Positions 1 to 9,780 of a stretch of 64,000 nt of DNA are shown one piece after another. A program made the translations under genes and the position numbers. Numbering within the stretch: the first letter of the stretch is position 1; each line of letters begins with the position of its first letter. The notes beneath the pieces are model-generated. The model was not told the origin of the DNA. It searched no databases and saw nothing but the letters and a program-made list of their open reading frames with translations. Origin of the DNA: Achromobacter insolitus (GTDB taxonomy: Bacteria; Pseudomonadota; Gammaproteobacteria; Burkholderiales; Burkholderiaceae_B); contig NZ_NJIF01000002.1 of assembly GCF_002209555.1 (NCBI RefSeq), forward strand, positions 1,021,474 through 1,085,473, written 5' to 3'.

Positions 1-1
1 C

Positions 2-1351
2 GATACTTATGTGCTGGATTGGCGTCGCCGCTATCGAGGGGCCGCGCTGGCCGTGATCCGTCCAGGCTCCACCGAGGAAGTGGCGGCAGCAGTGAAACTG
101 TGCGCCCGGCACGGCGTGCCGGTGGTGCCGCAGGGCGGCAATACCGGCCTTTGCGGCGGCGCCACGCCCAACCTGTCCGGCACTTCGGTGATCCTGTCCA
201 CCACACGGCTGACGGCCGTGCGCGCCCTGGATACCGACAACGACACGATTACCGTGGAAGCGGGCTGCGTGCTGCAGGCGGTGCAGGAGGCCGCAGCCGC
301 CGCCGGCAGGCTGTTCCCGCTGAGTCTGGCTGCCGAAGGCAGCTGCACCATCGGCGGCAATCTCGCGACCAACGCAGGCGGCACGCAGGTGCTGCGCTAT
401 GGCAACACGCGCGACCTGACGCTGGGCCTGGAGGTCGTGACCGCCGAAGGCGAGATCTGGAACGGCCTGCGCGGCTTGCGCAAGGACAACACCGGCTACG
501 ATCTGCGCGACTTGTACATCGGCAGCGAAGGCACGCTGGGCATTATTACCGCCGCCACATTGAAGCTGTTTCCCAGGCCGGTGGCTTCGTGCACGGCATT
601 GCTGACGCTGGACGGCATCGACCAGGCCGTCGAACTGCTGTCGCGCGCCCGTGCTGGCTTTGGCTCCGCGCTGACCGGATTCGAACTCATGAGCGGCGCA
701 TGCCTGCAGGCGGTGGTGCGTCTGTTTCCGCAGCAGCGGCTGCCCTTTGATGGGGACTCCGCCGCGTCTCCGTGGTTTGCCCTTTTGGAACTGTCCGACA
801 GCGAAAGCGAGGCCCACGCGCGCGAACGTTTCGAAACCGTGCTTGGCGAGGCCATCGAAAGTGGACTGGTCAACGACGCGGCCATCGCCGCGAATGTGGC
901 GCAAAGCAAGGCGCTCTGGCATCTGCGCGAAAGCATCCCGCTGGCCGAGGCGGAACTGGGCAAGTCCGTCAAGCATGACGTGTCCATCCCGATCTCCGCG
1001 ATCGCCGGTTTTGTGCACAAGACGAACGCCTTGCTGCAGGCGCGTTTTCCAGGCGTGCGCCATGTGATCTTCGGCCATCTTGGCGACGGCAACCTGCACT
1101 ACAACGTGGCCCATGCGCCGGGGCAGACCGAGGCCGAACTGCTGGCGCTGCAAGGCGACATCTACGGCGTAGTGCACGACAGCGTGCATGCGCATCAGGG
1201 CTCGATCAGCGCGGAGCACGGCGTGGGCCAGCTCAAGCTCGACGAATTGCCTCGCTACAAGAGCGCGGTAGAACTGGATCTGATGCGGCGGATCAAGCGC
1301 GCGCTGGACCCGCAAGGGCTGATGAATCCGGGCAAGGTGCTGCGCACCTGA
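2..1351 (+). CDS. FAD-linked D-2-hydroxyacid dehydrogenase (5' partial)
   Basis: This is a flavin oxidoreductase of the D-lactate / D-2-hydroxyglutarate dehydrogenase group (FAD_binding_4 plus FAD-oxidase C domains), which oxidises a D-2-hydroxyacid and passes electrons to the respiratory chain or a flavoprotein. The reading frame stays open to the left window edge, so the N-terminus is missing. A GTG at 11 is in frame but falls inside the usual DWRRRYRG conserved stretch and is unlikely to be the start. The FAD loop PQGGNTGLCGGATP is near residue 40, and the C-terminal motifs HLGDGNLHYNV and SAEHGVGQLK are intact. The exact substrate cannot be told from sequence. A response regulator gene starts 21 bp downstream. 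Confidence 0.88.
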   Translation, partial: DTYVLDWRRRYRGAALAVIRPGSTEEVAAAVKLCARHGVPVVPQGGNTGLCGGATPNLSGTSVILSTTRLTAVRALDTDNDTITVEAGCVLQAVQEAAAAAGRLFPLSLAAEGSCTIGGNLATNAGGTQVLRYGNTRDLTLGLEVVTAEGEIWNGLRGLRKDNTGYDLRDLYIGSEGTLGIITAATLKLFPRPVASCTALLTLDGIDQAVELLSRARAGFGSALTGFELMSGACLQAVVRLFPQQRLPFDGDSAASPWFALLELSDSESEAHARERFETVLGEAIESGLVNDAAIAANVAQSKALWHLRESIPLAEAELGKSVKHDVSIPISAIAGFVHKTNALLQARFPGVRHVIFGHLGDGNLHYNVAHAPGQTEAELLALQGDIYGVVHDSVHAHQGSISAEHGVGQLKLDELPRYKSAVELDLMRRIKRALDPQGLMNPGKVLRT

Positions 1352-1372
1352 CCGCGCACAGGGAACGCAACC

Positions 1373-2089
1373 ATGGCAACCAGTCCCGCGGCAGGCGCGA
1401 ATTACCGGGTGTTGGTCGTCGAGGACGACCCCGTCATCGCCGGCAACCTGTATACCTTCCTGGAAGCGCGCGGCTTCCTGCCGGATGCCGCCTATTCCGG
1501 TCCGGCCGCGTTGGCGCGCCTGAAAGAGCAGCGCTTCGACGCGCTTATCCTGGACATCGGCCTGCCGGGCATGGACGGCAATGCGGTGCTGCACACGCTG
1601 CGCAATGACATGCGGGCGGACGTGCCCGTGCTGATGCTGACCGCCCGCGACAGCCTCGAAGACAAGCTGGCGGGTTTCTCGCATGGCGCGGATGACTACT
1701 TGACCAAGCCCTTCGCGTTGCTGGAGGTCGAGGCGCGCCTGATCGCGCTGATCCAACGCGCCAAGGGTGTGACCGTGGATTCGGTTCGGGCCTTTGGCCC
1801 GTTGTCATTCGACACCCGCAACCGCGAGGTGTCCGTCAACGGCAACCCTGTGCACCTCACGCGCAAGGCGGGCCTCATCATCGAGGCGCTGTTGCGCGAG
1901 CCCGGAAGGGTGGTGTCGCGTGAAGAGCTGGAGTCCACGCTGTGGGGCAACGAGCCACCTTCTTCGGATGCGTTGCGCAGCCAGGTTCATCTGTTGCGCC
2001 GCGCGCTGGCCGATGCGGGGTTTGATGGCATCGAGACCATACATGGGACCGGTTGGCGCCTGACGATGGAAGGCGGAGCGTCAAGATGA
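1373..2089 (+). CDS. OmpR-family response regulator
   Basis: This is a 238-residue two-component response regulator. The receiver domain (residues about 11-125) has the acidic pocket EDD at 18-20, the phospho-acceptor D61 in LILDIGLPGMDG and the conserved K112 in TKPF. A winged-helix DNA-binding domain (about 140-235) ends in the typical GTGWRL. The ATG follows a GGGAAC ribosome-binding sequence. The stop codon overlaps the start of the sensor kinase gene by 4 bp (ATGA), so the pair is co-translated. Target genes are unknown, but the PAP2 phosphatase just downstream suggests an envelope-modification role of the PmrAB type. That link is inference. Confidence 0.92.
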   Translation: MATSPAAGANYRVLVVEDDPVIAGNLYTFLEARGFLPDAAYSGPAALARLKEQRFDALILDIGLPGMDGNAVLHTLRNDMRADVPVLMLTARDSLEDKLAGFSHGADDYLTKPFALLEVEARLIALIQRAKGVTVDSVRAFGPLSFDTRNREVSVNGNPVHLTRKAGLIIEALLREPGRVVSREELESTLWGNEPPSSDALRSQVHLLRRALADAGFDGIETIHGTGWRLTMEGGASR

Positions 2090-3456
2090 CGGGCGTCTCG
2101 TCGGCGGCGGCCGGAGGCACCCTGACCCAACGGGTGGTGTGGGCGCTGACCGGCACCGTCGCGCTATTCGTGACGGCGCTGGCTCTGCTGGCCTATCTGA
2201 CCTTCGACCAGATGGAAGACGATCTGGTCAATGACATTCTGAATACCGAAATGGACCGGCTGGTGCAGCATGCGCGCGTCAGCGACGGCTTCCTGCCGCG
2301 CGACGGCGTTCGCGAACTGGGCGGTTCCATGCGAGCCTGGTTCAGCGTGGACGGCAAGCCGCCCTTAGGCATGCCCCAGGAGATCGCCGCCCTCGAAAGC
2401 GGCCTGCACCTGGTCGAACCCGGCGCGTACACCTGGCATGTCATGGTGGCCGACACGGGCCGCAGCAAGGTGTATCTGCTGTACGACGCCACTGAGAACG
2501 AGGGCCGGGTGCATGATTTCGGCCTGATCGTGCTGGGCGTGGGCGCCATTTGCGTGGTTGGAGCCTATGCGCTGTCGCGGCGCGTGGCCGCCATCGCCGT
2601 CGGCCCGTTGCTGGACCTGACCGACCGGCTGGCCACCTGGGCGCCCGGATCCCCGGACATGGCGGTGACGCGCGACGATGAGGCGGGCCGCCTCATCGAG
2701 GCCTTCAACCGCGTGCAGAACCAGGTGGATCGGTCTATCACGCGCGAACGCGAATTCGCCGGCAACCTCAGCCATGAGGTGCGCACGCCCTTGGCGGCGA
2801 TCCGCTCGGATAGCGAGCTGATGTTGCTGACGCAGGACCTCACTCCAGACCAGCGCCAGCGTCTGGCGCGCGTGGTGGACAACGTGGACGACGTGATCGT
2901 CTCGCTGGAGAGCGCGCGTTCCATGGCACGGGACGAACTGCGGCCCGCAGAGCCCGTCAATCTTGCCGAATGCATGGACAACGCCTGGCGCGGGTACGAA
3001 GCCCAGGCCGGGCTGGCCGGGCTCGGCTTCGAAAACCGGATTGCCGCGGGCCAGGTCCGCACCCTGGACCGCTACGCCTTGTTGACCGTTTTGCGCAATC
3101 TGGTCCGCAACGCGGTGGAGCACGCTGCGCCGGCTACGCTGACGGCCAGCATGGCGGCCGACGGCGGGCTGGAACTCCGCGACGACGGCAAGGGCATCGC
3201 CGCCGACGACCTGCCGTTCCTGTTTCGCCGCTATTACAGCGGCCGCATGCGGGATTCGGGGACGGGCAGTCCCGACGAAACGCCGCGCGGCCTGGGCCTG
3301 GCGATCGCCAAGCGCGTTTGCGACATGCAGGGGTGGTCGCTGTCGGTCGACTCGTCGCGCGAGGGCACGCAGCGCGGCACCTGCTTCACATTGCATTTCG
3401 GTGCCGACGAAGGCAAGACAGAGGCGATTGAAGGCCGCGGTCAGGCCGAAATTTGA
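2086..3456 (+). CDS. Membrane sensor histidine kinase
   Basis: This is the sensor partner of the preceding response regulator, 456 residues. The ATG at 2086 was chosen because it overlaps the regulator stop codon as ATGA; an upstream alternative would intrude on that gene. There is a transmembrane segment near residues 15-36, a periplasmic loop of about 110 residues, and a second membrane segment near 145-170. The HisKA box follows, with H230 in NLSHEVRTPL. The ATPase domain shows the N box RNLVRNAVEHA, G1 box DDGKGIA and G2 box GLGLAIAKR. The periplasmic sensor shows no recognised ligand fold, so the signal is unknown. Confidence 0.9.
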   Translation: MTGVSSAAAGGTLTQRVVWALTGTVALFVTALALLAYLTFDQMEDDLVNDILNTEMDRLVQHARVSDGFLPRDGVRELGGSMRAWFSVDGKPPLGMPQEIAALESGLHLVEPGAYTWHVMVADTGRSKVYLLYDATENEGRVHDFGLIVLGVGAICVVGAYALSRRVAAIAVGPLLDLTDRLATWAPGSPDMAVTRDDEAGRLIEAFNRVQNQVDRSITREREFAGNLSHEVRTPLAAIRSDSELMLLTQDLTPDQRQRLARVVDNVDDVIVSLESARSMARDELRPAEPVNLAECMDNAWRGYEAQAGLAGLGFENRIAAGQVRTLDRYALLTVLRNLVRNAVEHAAPATLTASMAADGGLELRDDGKGIAADDLPFLFRRYYSGRMRDSGTGSPDETPRGLGLAIAKRVCDMQGWSLSVDSSREGTQRGTCFTLHFGADEGKTEAIEGRGQAEI

Positions 3457-3518
3457 CGAAATTTCGACTGCGGGCGGCCTAAGCTTTTCGTTTGCCCGAC
3501 GGTCTCCTGTCATCTTTC

Positions 3519-4268
3519 ATGCCGCCTCTATCGCCGCCCGCGATGCGCAAGCCAACGCCGGCCTCGTACCTGCTCAGCCACGTCGTTGCAGTCACGCTCG
3601 CGCTGGCCTGTCTGGCCTGGTGGGCCAATGCTTCCGGGCTGGACCTGCGCATCGCGCGGTCGTTGTTCGATCCGGCGCTGGATGATTTTCCCCTGCACCT
3701 GAACCGGTGGCTGGACCTCGTCGGCCACCGCATGGTGCTGGCCTTGCCGATCGGGGTGGCGCTGGCCGCCGCGGGCGTGGTCGCGGCAAGCTACCGTATC
3801 CCCGCCTGGCGGCCGTGGCGAGGGCCGGCGCTGGCGGTGGCGGCGACCTGTCTGGCCGGACAATTGCTGGTGAACCAGCTGAAGCACTACACAACCTTGC
3901 CGCGTCCCTATGACCTGGATTCATTGGGCGGGTACACGCCCTATCCGCAACACTGGTGGACCTGGGTGAGGTCGGAAGCCGGCGGAGCCTTGCCCAGTGG
4001 CCATGCCGGGGCGGGCTATTCCATGCTGACCCTGTATTTCGCGGGATGGGCGTTGGGGCGGCCGGCCTGGCGCTGGTGGGGCCTGGCCGTGGGTGTCGCG
4101 GCGGGCGTCGGCTTTTCCATCGTGCGTATCCTGCAAGGCGCCCATTTCCTGAGCCAGACGCTCTGGTCCGCCGCCTTGCTGTGGTTCCTGGCTGCCGTCT
4201 TTTTTTACCCCATGATCGCGGCGGGCACCGGCGCCTCCGGTTCCGAGCGCGAAGCGCGGGATCTTTGA
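3519..4268 (+). CDS. PAP2-family membrane phosphatase
   Basis: This integral membrane phosphatase of the PAP2 superfamily acts on lipid phosphates or pyrophosphates. The three signature blocks are visible: KHYTTLPRP, PSGHAGAG with the catalytic histidine region, and VRILQGAHFLSQ. In the last block the Asp that usually follows the Ser is Gln. About five or six hydrophobic segments are present. The first ATG in frame (3519) is taken as the start; ATG 3543 is also possible and neither has a clear Shine-Dalgarno sequence. The gene lies 62 bp behind the sensor kinase, probably in the same transcript. Related proteins dephosphorylate lipid A (LpxE/LpxF type) or undecaprenyl pyrophosphate; which applies here is undecided. 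Confidence 0.82.
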   Translation: MPPLSPPAMRKPTPASYLLSHVVAVTLALACLAWWANASGLDLRIARSLFDPALDDFPLHLNRWLDLVGHRMVLALPIGVALAAAGVVAASYRIPAWRPWRGPALAVAATCLAGQLLVNQLKHYTTLPRPYDLDSLGGYTPYPQHWWTWVRSEAGGALPSGHAGAGYSMLTLYFAGWALGRPAWRWWGLAVGVAAGVGFSIVRILQGAHFLSQTLWSAALLWFLAAVFFYPMIAAGTGASGSEREARDL

Positions 4269-4416
4269 GACGCAAGCCTGGCAAGACGGTTGAAGCGCTG
4301 GCGCGCGGTTCATCGGACACGCCTTATCGGGGCCGGATCGCGTCGTCCGCCCAAAGTACAATGGGCGTCGATGCTCGGCCTCCGGGCCCTGCTCAACCGC
4401 TTTCGGACCTTTCTTG

Positions 4417-5145
4417 ATGAACGCTCCCGCCGATACCCCCGCTTTGCCGCGGCGTCGTCCCCGGAACCTGGCCCAAGGGCTGGTCGAGAACATCACGGAA
4501 CGTATCCGCAATGGCGATATCCGGCCTGGCGACAAGTTGCCGACGGAATCCGAGATCATGCGCCAGTTCGGCGTCAGCCGGACCGTAGTGCGCGAGGCGC
4601 TGTCCCGGTTGCAGGCGTCCGGCCTGGTCGAGACGCATCATGGCGTGGGCACGTATGCGCTGGAACCCAGCGGCAGCGGCGATTTTCGCGTGGACCCCGC
4701 CGATATCGCCACGGTGCGCGATGTGCTGGTGTTGCTGGAACTGCGCATCTGCCTGGAAAGCGAGGCGGCCGGCTTGGCCGCTGCCCGTCGCAGCCAGGCG
4801 CAGTTGCATGAGATGCGGCGCGCGCTGGACGCCTTCAAGAGCGCTTTGGACGGCGGCGGCGACACGGTCACGCCGGATTTCCAGTTTCACCTCCTGATCG
4901 CGCAAGCCACGAGCAACCGTTATTTCGCGGATCTCATGTCGCACCTGGGGTCGGCCATCATTCCGCGCACCCGGATCAATTCCGCGAAGTTCGCGCACGA
5001 AGACCGCGCTTCCTATCTGGCGCGCGTGAACCTGGAGCACGAGGATATCTACGGCGCCATCCAGCGGCAGGATGCGGAGGCCGCGCGCGCGGCCATGCGC
5101 ACGCACCTGAGCAACAGCCGCGAGCGCCTGCGGCGCGCCCAATAG
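4417..5145 (+). CDS. FadR-subfamily GntR transcriptional regulator
   Basis: This is a 242-residue transcription factor. The N-terminal winged helix (residues about 15-80) has the GntR signature PGDKLPTESEIMRQFGVSR followed by REALSRLQASGLVE. The C-terminal all-helical FCD ligand-binding domain (about 95-230) has the usual His-containing helices (FQFHLLIA, NLEHEDIYGAI). Regulators of this type usually respond to an organic acid from a neighbouring catabolic pathway. No obvious target operon adjoins it: the next gene is an envelope enzyme 142 bp away. ATG 4417 is preferred over a TTG one codon upstream. Confidence 0.88.
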   Translation: MNAPADTPALPRRRPRNLAQGLVENITERIRNGDIRPGDKLPTESEIMRQFGVSRTVVREALSRLQASGLVETHHGVGTYALEPSGSGDFRVDPADIATVRDVLVLLELRICLESEAAGLAAARRSQAQLHEMRRALDAFKSALDGGGDTVTPDFQFHLLIAQATSNRYFADLMSHLGSAIIPRTRINSAKFAHEDRASYLARVNLEHEDIYGAIQRQDAEAARAAMRTHLSNSRERLRRAQ

Positions 5146-5287
5146 GGCGCGGCCGGTCGTTCGCCCCAAACCGCGTTAACCTTTGCGCGTTTTCAAATTT
5201 CGAACCACGAGGCGGCATGGCTCTGCTCGGCATACACGACGGCATTTTTTCTTCTGAGCGGGCGTCGCGGCGCCACGGGGCGGTTAC

Positions 5288-7183
5288 ATGCGCCAACTGA
5301 CTTTACGGTTCATCCTCGCCGTCCTGGCCCTGCTGACGCTGTCACGCCTGGGTCTGGCTTTCTGGATGTGGGACCGCGTCGAGGCCGCGGGCGGGCTGGC
5401 GCCGTTGCTGCTGGGCGGTCTGCGCATCGACATCTGCCTGATGGCGATGGTGATCGCGCTGCCGGCGGTGCTGTCCCCCTGGTTCGGACACCGGCCGTTG
5501 GCGGCCCGCATCACTGCCTGGTGGTTCCGTGTCTGGTGGATGCTCTATGTGCTGCTGGAAGTCTCCACGCCGCAGTTCATCGCGGAGTACGACACGCGGC
5601 CCAACCGGCTCTATTTCATCTACCTGCTCAATCCCAAGGAAGTCGGGTCGATGCTGTGGCAGGGCTACAAGGGCGTGCTGCTGGCCGCCTTCGTGGTGCT
5701 GGTGCTGGCTGCCTGGCTGGCGGTCCGGCTGTTTCCCACGCGAGTGCGCGATCCGTTCATGTCGTGGTGGAAGCGGCCGGTGGCTTCGTTCCTGATCCTG
5801 GCGCTGGTGTTCCTGGGCGCGCGCGGCACGCTGGAGCATCGTCCGATCAATCCGGCCAAGGTGGCATACAGTTCAGACGCCATGGTCAATGCGCTGGCAT
5901 TGAATTCGTTGTACAGCGTGTTCGACGCTGCCTATCGCATGCGCGATGAGCGCTCGTCGGCCGCCATGTATCCCAAGATGCCGGTGGATGAAATGAATGC
6001 CATCGTGCGCGAGAAGGCGGGCCTGACGGGCGCGCCGCTGGATCCGCGTTATCCCAGCCTGCATGAGCAGAAGGCGACGGTGCGCCGGGACAAGCCGCTG
6101 AACCTGGTGATCATCCTGCAGGAAAGCCTGGGCGCGCAGTACGTGGGCAGTCTGGGCGGACGTGATCTGACGCCCAACATCGACCGGCTGGGCAAGGAAG
6201 GCTGGATGTTTCACCGCGCCTATGCGACGGGCACGCGGTCGGTGCGGGGCATCGAGGCCGTTACCGCGGGTTTCCTGCCCAGCGTGGCTGACGCGGTGGT
6301 GAAGCTGCCGCGTTCGCAGACCGGGTTTTTCACGCTGGCGCAGGTGCTGGGCAAACATGGCTACCATTCGCGCTTCGTATATGGCGGCGAATCGCATTTC
6401 GACAATATGCGGGCCTTTTTCCTGGGCAACGGCTTCGATGAGATCGTCGACCGTCCGAAGTTCGTGAATCCCGTATTCGAGGGGTCATGGGGAGCCTCGG
6501 ACGAAGACATGTTCAACCAGGTGGACCGGCTGCTGCGCGCCGATGGCGATAAGCCGGTGTTCACGCTGGCGTTCTCGGTGTCCAATCACTCACCGTGGGA
6601 GTATCCGGAAGGGCGCATCCAGCCTCAGGGGGATCCGGCCACCGTGGACAACACGGTGCGCTATGCGGACTGGGCACTGGGCCAGTTTTTCGACAAGGCG
6701 CGCAAGGCTCCGTACTGGGACAACACGGTGTTCCTGGTGATCGCGGATCACGATTCGCGCGTCTACGGCTCCATTCCCGTTCCGGTGCGGCATTTCCAGA
6801 TTCCCGCGCTGATCCTGGGCTCGGGCATCGCGCCGCGGCAGGACGACCGGCTGGTCAGCCAGATCGACATGGCGCCTACCATGCTGTCCTTGATGGGCCT
6901 GGACAACGTGAATCCTATGCTCGGCGTGGATCTGACGCAGCGGGATCCGAACCGGGCGATGATGCAGTACGCGGATAATTTCGGCTATCTGCGGGGGGAT
7001 CAGTTGCTGGTGCTGGAGCCTTCGAAGCCGCCGCGGCAGTTCCGATACGAGGCTGCGCCTGTGGGGCGGGATGAGGTGTATGCGCCGGTGGAGCCTTTGG
7101 ATCCTCAGCTCTCGGAAGAGGCATTGGCGCATGCTTTGTGGGCCAGTTGGGCTTATCGGGAAGAGCGGTACCGCCTGCCTTGA
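5288..7183 (+). CDS. LTA synthase-like membrane sulfatase/phosphotransferase
   Basis: This 631-residue inner-membrane enzyme has about five N-terminal transmembrane helices (residues 1-190) and a periplasmic sulfatase-fold domain (about 265-600). Visible motifs are IILQESLGAQY (metal-binding Glu), ATGTRSVRG (candidate nucleophile Thr), YGGESHFDN and IADHDSR (metal ligands). Related Gram-negative proteins transfer phosphoglycerol to periplasmic glucans (OpgB) or modify lipids. The substrate here cannot be assigned. It probably forms a loose group with the acyltransferase 182 bp downstream. No clear promoter was seen in the 142 bp upstream. Confidence 0.85.
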   Translation: MRQLTLRFILAVLALLTLSRLGLAFWMWDRVEAAGGLAPLLLGGLRIDICLMAMVIALPAVLSPWFGHRPLAARITAWWFRVWWMLYVLLEVSTPQFIAEYDTRPNRLYFIYLLNPKEVGSMLWQGYKGVLLAAFVVLVLAAWLAVRLFPTRVRDPFMSWWKRPVASFLILALVFLGARGTLEHRPINPAKVAYSSDAMVNALALNSLYSVFDAAYRMRDERSSAAMYPKMPVDEMNAIVREKAGLTGAPLDPRYPSLHEQKATVRRDKPLNLVIILQESLGAQYVGSLGGRDLTPNIDRLGKEGWMFHRAYATGTRSVRGIEAVTAGFLPSVADAVVKLPRSQTGFFTLAQVLGKHGYHSRFVYGGESHFDNMRAFFLGNGFDEIVDRPKFVNPVFEGSWGASDEDMFNQVDRLLRADGDKPVFTLAFSVSNHSPWEYPEGRIQPQGDPATVDNTVRYADWALGQFFDKARKAPYWDNTVFLVIADHDSRVYGSIPVPVRHFQIPALILGSGIAPRQDDRLVSQIDMAPTMLSLMGLDNVNPMLGVDLTQRDPNRAMMQYADNFGYLRGDQLLVLEPSKPPRQFRYEAAPVGRDEVYAPVEPLDPQLSEEALAHALWASWAYREERYRLP

Positions 7184-7365
7184 TGGCGGCTGGCCTCTGC
7201 GGGATGCTGCTGGTTTTTTAAGACGCTTGGGGTGTCGGGAGCCTGGCGCACGCGGGCGGCCTCATCCAGCATACGTTCTGTCTTGCGGTGGGTGCTGACG
7301 CTGCGCGTGATGGTGGGCTTGATTCTGCGCAAGTCGGATTTTTGGTGAAGGTAGGAAACTGGCGC

Positions 7366-8382
7366 ATGACTTTTCCTGAATCGTCTTCCGGGGCTGGCCG
7401 CGCCGCTGCGGCCCAATCAAACAAATCCGATGCCCGCGCGTCCGAGCGGCGCCGCGTATTGCCGTTGCCGCGTGGGCGGTTCGCATGGGTGACGGGGGGC
7501 GTCAGTACCGTCTGGCTGGCGCTCAACACGGTGTTCTGGTGCCTGCTGCTGTTTCCACTGGCCTTGTTGAAGTTGCTGCTGCCGTTCGCGGCGGTCAGGC
7601 GGAGCGTCGATCCCGTGCTCAATGGCATCGCCACGGCCTGGGTGTCCTGCAACGCCGGATGGTTGGCGCGGATCCAGGATATGTCCTGGGATGTGCGGGG
7701 CCATGACGGGTTGCGCTACGCCGACTGGTACCTGGTCAACTGCAACCACCAGTCCTGGGTGGACATCTTCGTGCTGCAGCATTCGCTCAACCGGCGTATT
7801 CCGCTGCTGAAGTTCTTCCTGAAGCAGCAGTTGATCTATGTGCCCGTGATCGGGCTGGCGTGGTGGGCGCTGGATTTTCCGTTCATGAAGCGCCACGGCA
7901 AGGCGGCGTTACGGCGCAATCCGGATCTGGGGCGGCAGGATCAGGAAGCCGCGCGGCGCGCGTGCGCGAAGTTCTCGTTGGTGCCGACCAGCGTGATGGT
8001 ATTTGCTGAAGGAACGCGTTTCAGTGCGGCCAAGCGCGATGCGCAGGGATCGCCGTATCGGCATCTGCTCAAGCCCAAGGCGGGCGGACTGGCGGTGGCG
8101 CTGAACGCGATGGGCAAGCGTTTTCGCTCGATGATAGACGTGACGATCGTCTATCCGGGGGGCGCTCCCAGCTTTTGGGACCTGGCTTGCGGCCGTGCGG
8201 GCCAGGTGCTGGTGCGTATGCGGCAGTTGCCGGTGCCGCCGGAGTTCTGTGACGCCGACTACACCGGTGACAAGACTTTCCGCTCGACCTTCCATCATTG
8301 GCTGGGCCAGCAATGGCAGGCCAAGGACGAAGAGATCGAGGCGTTGATGGCGCCCGCAAGAGCGGGCGCCGGCGCGGACTAG
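7366..8382 (+). CDS. PlsC-type lysophospholipid acyltransferase
   Basis: This 338-residue membrane acyltransferase has the PlsC motifs NHQSWVD (catalytic His-Asp), the FLKQQLIYVPVIGLAWW block, FAEGTRF and a later Pro-containing block. The overall pattern is closest to the YihG branch, whose members act on lysophospholipids. The start at ATG 7366 has AGGAAA eight bases upstream; a longer in-frame extension to 7288 lacks similarity. A hydrophobic segment near residues 45-80 anchors it. The stop codon is only 7 bp from the end of the convergent fumarylacetoacetase gene, with no terminator hairpin between them. Confidence 0.85.
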   Translation: MTFPESSSGAGRAAAAQSNKSDARASERRRVLPLPRGRFAWVTGGVSTVWLALNTVFWCLLLFPLALLKLLLPFAAVRRSVDPVLNGIATAWVSCNAGWLARIQDMSWDVRGHDGLRYADWYLVNCNHQSWVDIFVLQHSLNRRIPLLKFFLKQQLIYVPVIGLAWWALDFPFMKRHGKAALRRNPDLGRQDQEAARRACAKFSLVPTSVMVFAEGTRFSAAKRDAQGSPYRHLLKPKAGGLAVALNAMGKRFRSMIDVTIVYPGGAPSFWDLACGRAGQVLVRMRQLPVPPEFCDADYTGDKTFRSTFHHWLGQQWQAKDEEIEALMAPARAGAGAD

Positions 8383-8389
8383 GCGCGGA

Positions 8390-9709
8390 TCAGGCGCGGG
8401 CCGGCAGTACCTGGCCCGAGCTTTCGCCAAAGCCTATGCGCGGATAGCCGGCCTTCACGCATTCGGCGCGCATGATGATCTGATCGCCGTCCTGCAGGAA
8501 GGTGCGTTTTTCGCCCCAGGGCAGTTCGATCGGATTTTTGCCGCCGTTGGAAAGTTCAAGCAGCGAGCCGGCTTCGGAAGGCTGGGGACCGGACAGGGTG
8601 CCGGTGCCCAGCATGTCGCCCGGTTGCAGGTTGCAGCCGTTGACCGTGTGGTGCGTGATCAGTTGAGCCACGTTCCAGTAGGCGTCGCGGAAGTTGCTGC
8701 GCGACAGGAAGGCGGGCGGTTGCTTGTCGGCACGCGATTTCTCGGTGGTCAGCAGGACTTCCATCTGCACGTCGAAGGCGCCCTTGGCGCGGTTGGCGTC
8801 GGACGCCAGGTAGGGCATGGGTTGCGGTTCGGACGGGCCGCGGTTCCATTGCGTGCGGAACGGCTCGAGCGCTTCCATGGTGACGATCCAGGGCGAGATC
8901 GTGGAGGCGAAGTTCTTGGACAGGAAGGGACCCAGGGGCTGGTATTCCCAGCCCTGGATGTCGCGCGCCGACCAATCGTTCAGGATGCACAGGCCGAAAA
9001 CATGGGATTCGGCGTCAGCCAGGCTGATGCGATCGCCTTGGGCATTGCCCGTGCCGACGAAGATGCCCAGTTCCAGTTCGTAGTCCAGGCGGGCGCAAGG
9101 ACCGAATTGGGGCGTTTCGCCTTCGTTGGCGGGGCGGGTCTGGCCGACGGGACGGGGGAACTTCTGATCCACGCCGATGCTCGAGGCTCGGCCGTGGTAG
9201 CCGATGGGCACCCACTTGTAGTTCGGCAGCAGGGGGTTGTCGGGACGGAACTGCTTGCCCACGGCGGTGGCGTGGTGCACAGAGATGTAGAAGTCGGTGT
9301 AGTCGCCGATGCGGGCGGGGGTGGTGTACTCGGCGTCGGCCTGGCTGATCAGCAGCGGCTCGACGGTGCCGCGCAGGGCCGCGCCTTCACGCAGCGCGCG
9401 AGACAGGGCGAGGCGCAGGGCGCTCCAGTGGGCCTGACCCAAGGCCATCAGGGCGTTCAGGCTGTCCGTGGCGCAAGCGGCCAGGGCTTCGGCCGCCAGG
9501 CCTTCGAAGGGCTGCTTGGCAGCCAGCGCGGCGAGGTCAAGGATCTGGTCGCCGATGGCCACGCCGGGGCGGAACGATTCGTTTGTGCCCTTGCGGCGGA
9601 ACGCGGCGTAGGGCAGGTTCTGCACCGGGAAATCCGACTCGCCGGTGTTGGCGCTGGCGACCCAGCTCTTGAGCGACGGGTCGTGGGTTTCATTGATGGT
9701 GGTGGTCAT
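8390..9709 (-). CDS. fahA: Fumarylacetoacetase
   Basis: This hydrolase performs the last step of tyrosine/homogentisate degradation, splitting 4-fumarylacetoacetate to fumarate and acetoacetate (EC 3.7.1.2). At 439 residues it matches the family. Recognisable blocks are the N-terminal SH3-like domain, DYTDFYISVHHATAVGKQFR with active-site Asp and His, GYHGRASS, and the metal-binding ELELGIFVG and NDWSARDIQGWEYQ regions. It follows hmgA on the same strand with a 124-bp gap containing a hairpin. The maleylacetoacetate isomerase needed between the two enzymes is not in the window. Confidence 0.95.
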   Translation of the reverse strand: MTTTINETHDPSLKSWVASANTGESDFPVQNLPYAAFRRKGTNESFRPGVAIGDQILDLAALAAKQPFEGLAAEALAACATDSLNALMALGQAHWSALRLALSRALREGAALRGTVEPLLISQADAEYTTPARIGDYTDFYISVHHATAVGKQFRPDNPLLPNYKWVPIGYHGRASSIGVDQKFPRPVGQTRPANEGETPQFGPCARLDYELELGIFVGTGNAQGDRISLADAESHVFGLCILNDWSARDIQGWEYQPLGPFLSKNFASTISPWIVTMEALEPFRTQWNRGPSEPQPMPYLASDANRAKGAFDVQMEVLLTTEKSRADKQPPAFLSRSNFRDAYWNVAQLITHHTVNGCNLQPGDMLGTGTLSGPQPSEAGSLLELSNGGKNPIELPWGEKRTFLQDGDQIIMRAECVKAGYPRIGFGESSGQVLPARA

Positions 9710-9780
9710 GGCTGCGTGTCTCTTTCAGTGTGGTTATGCGGTGGCCGGGCGTCAGGCGCCGGAAAATCCAAATGCCAAAC

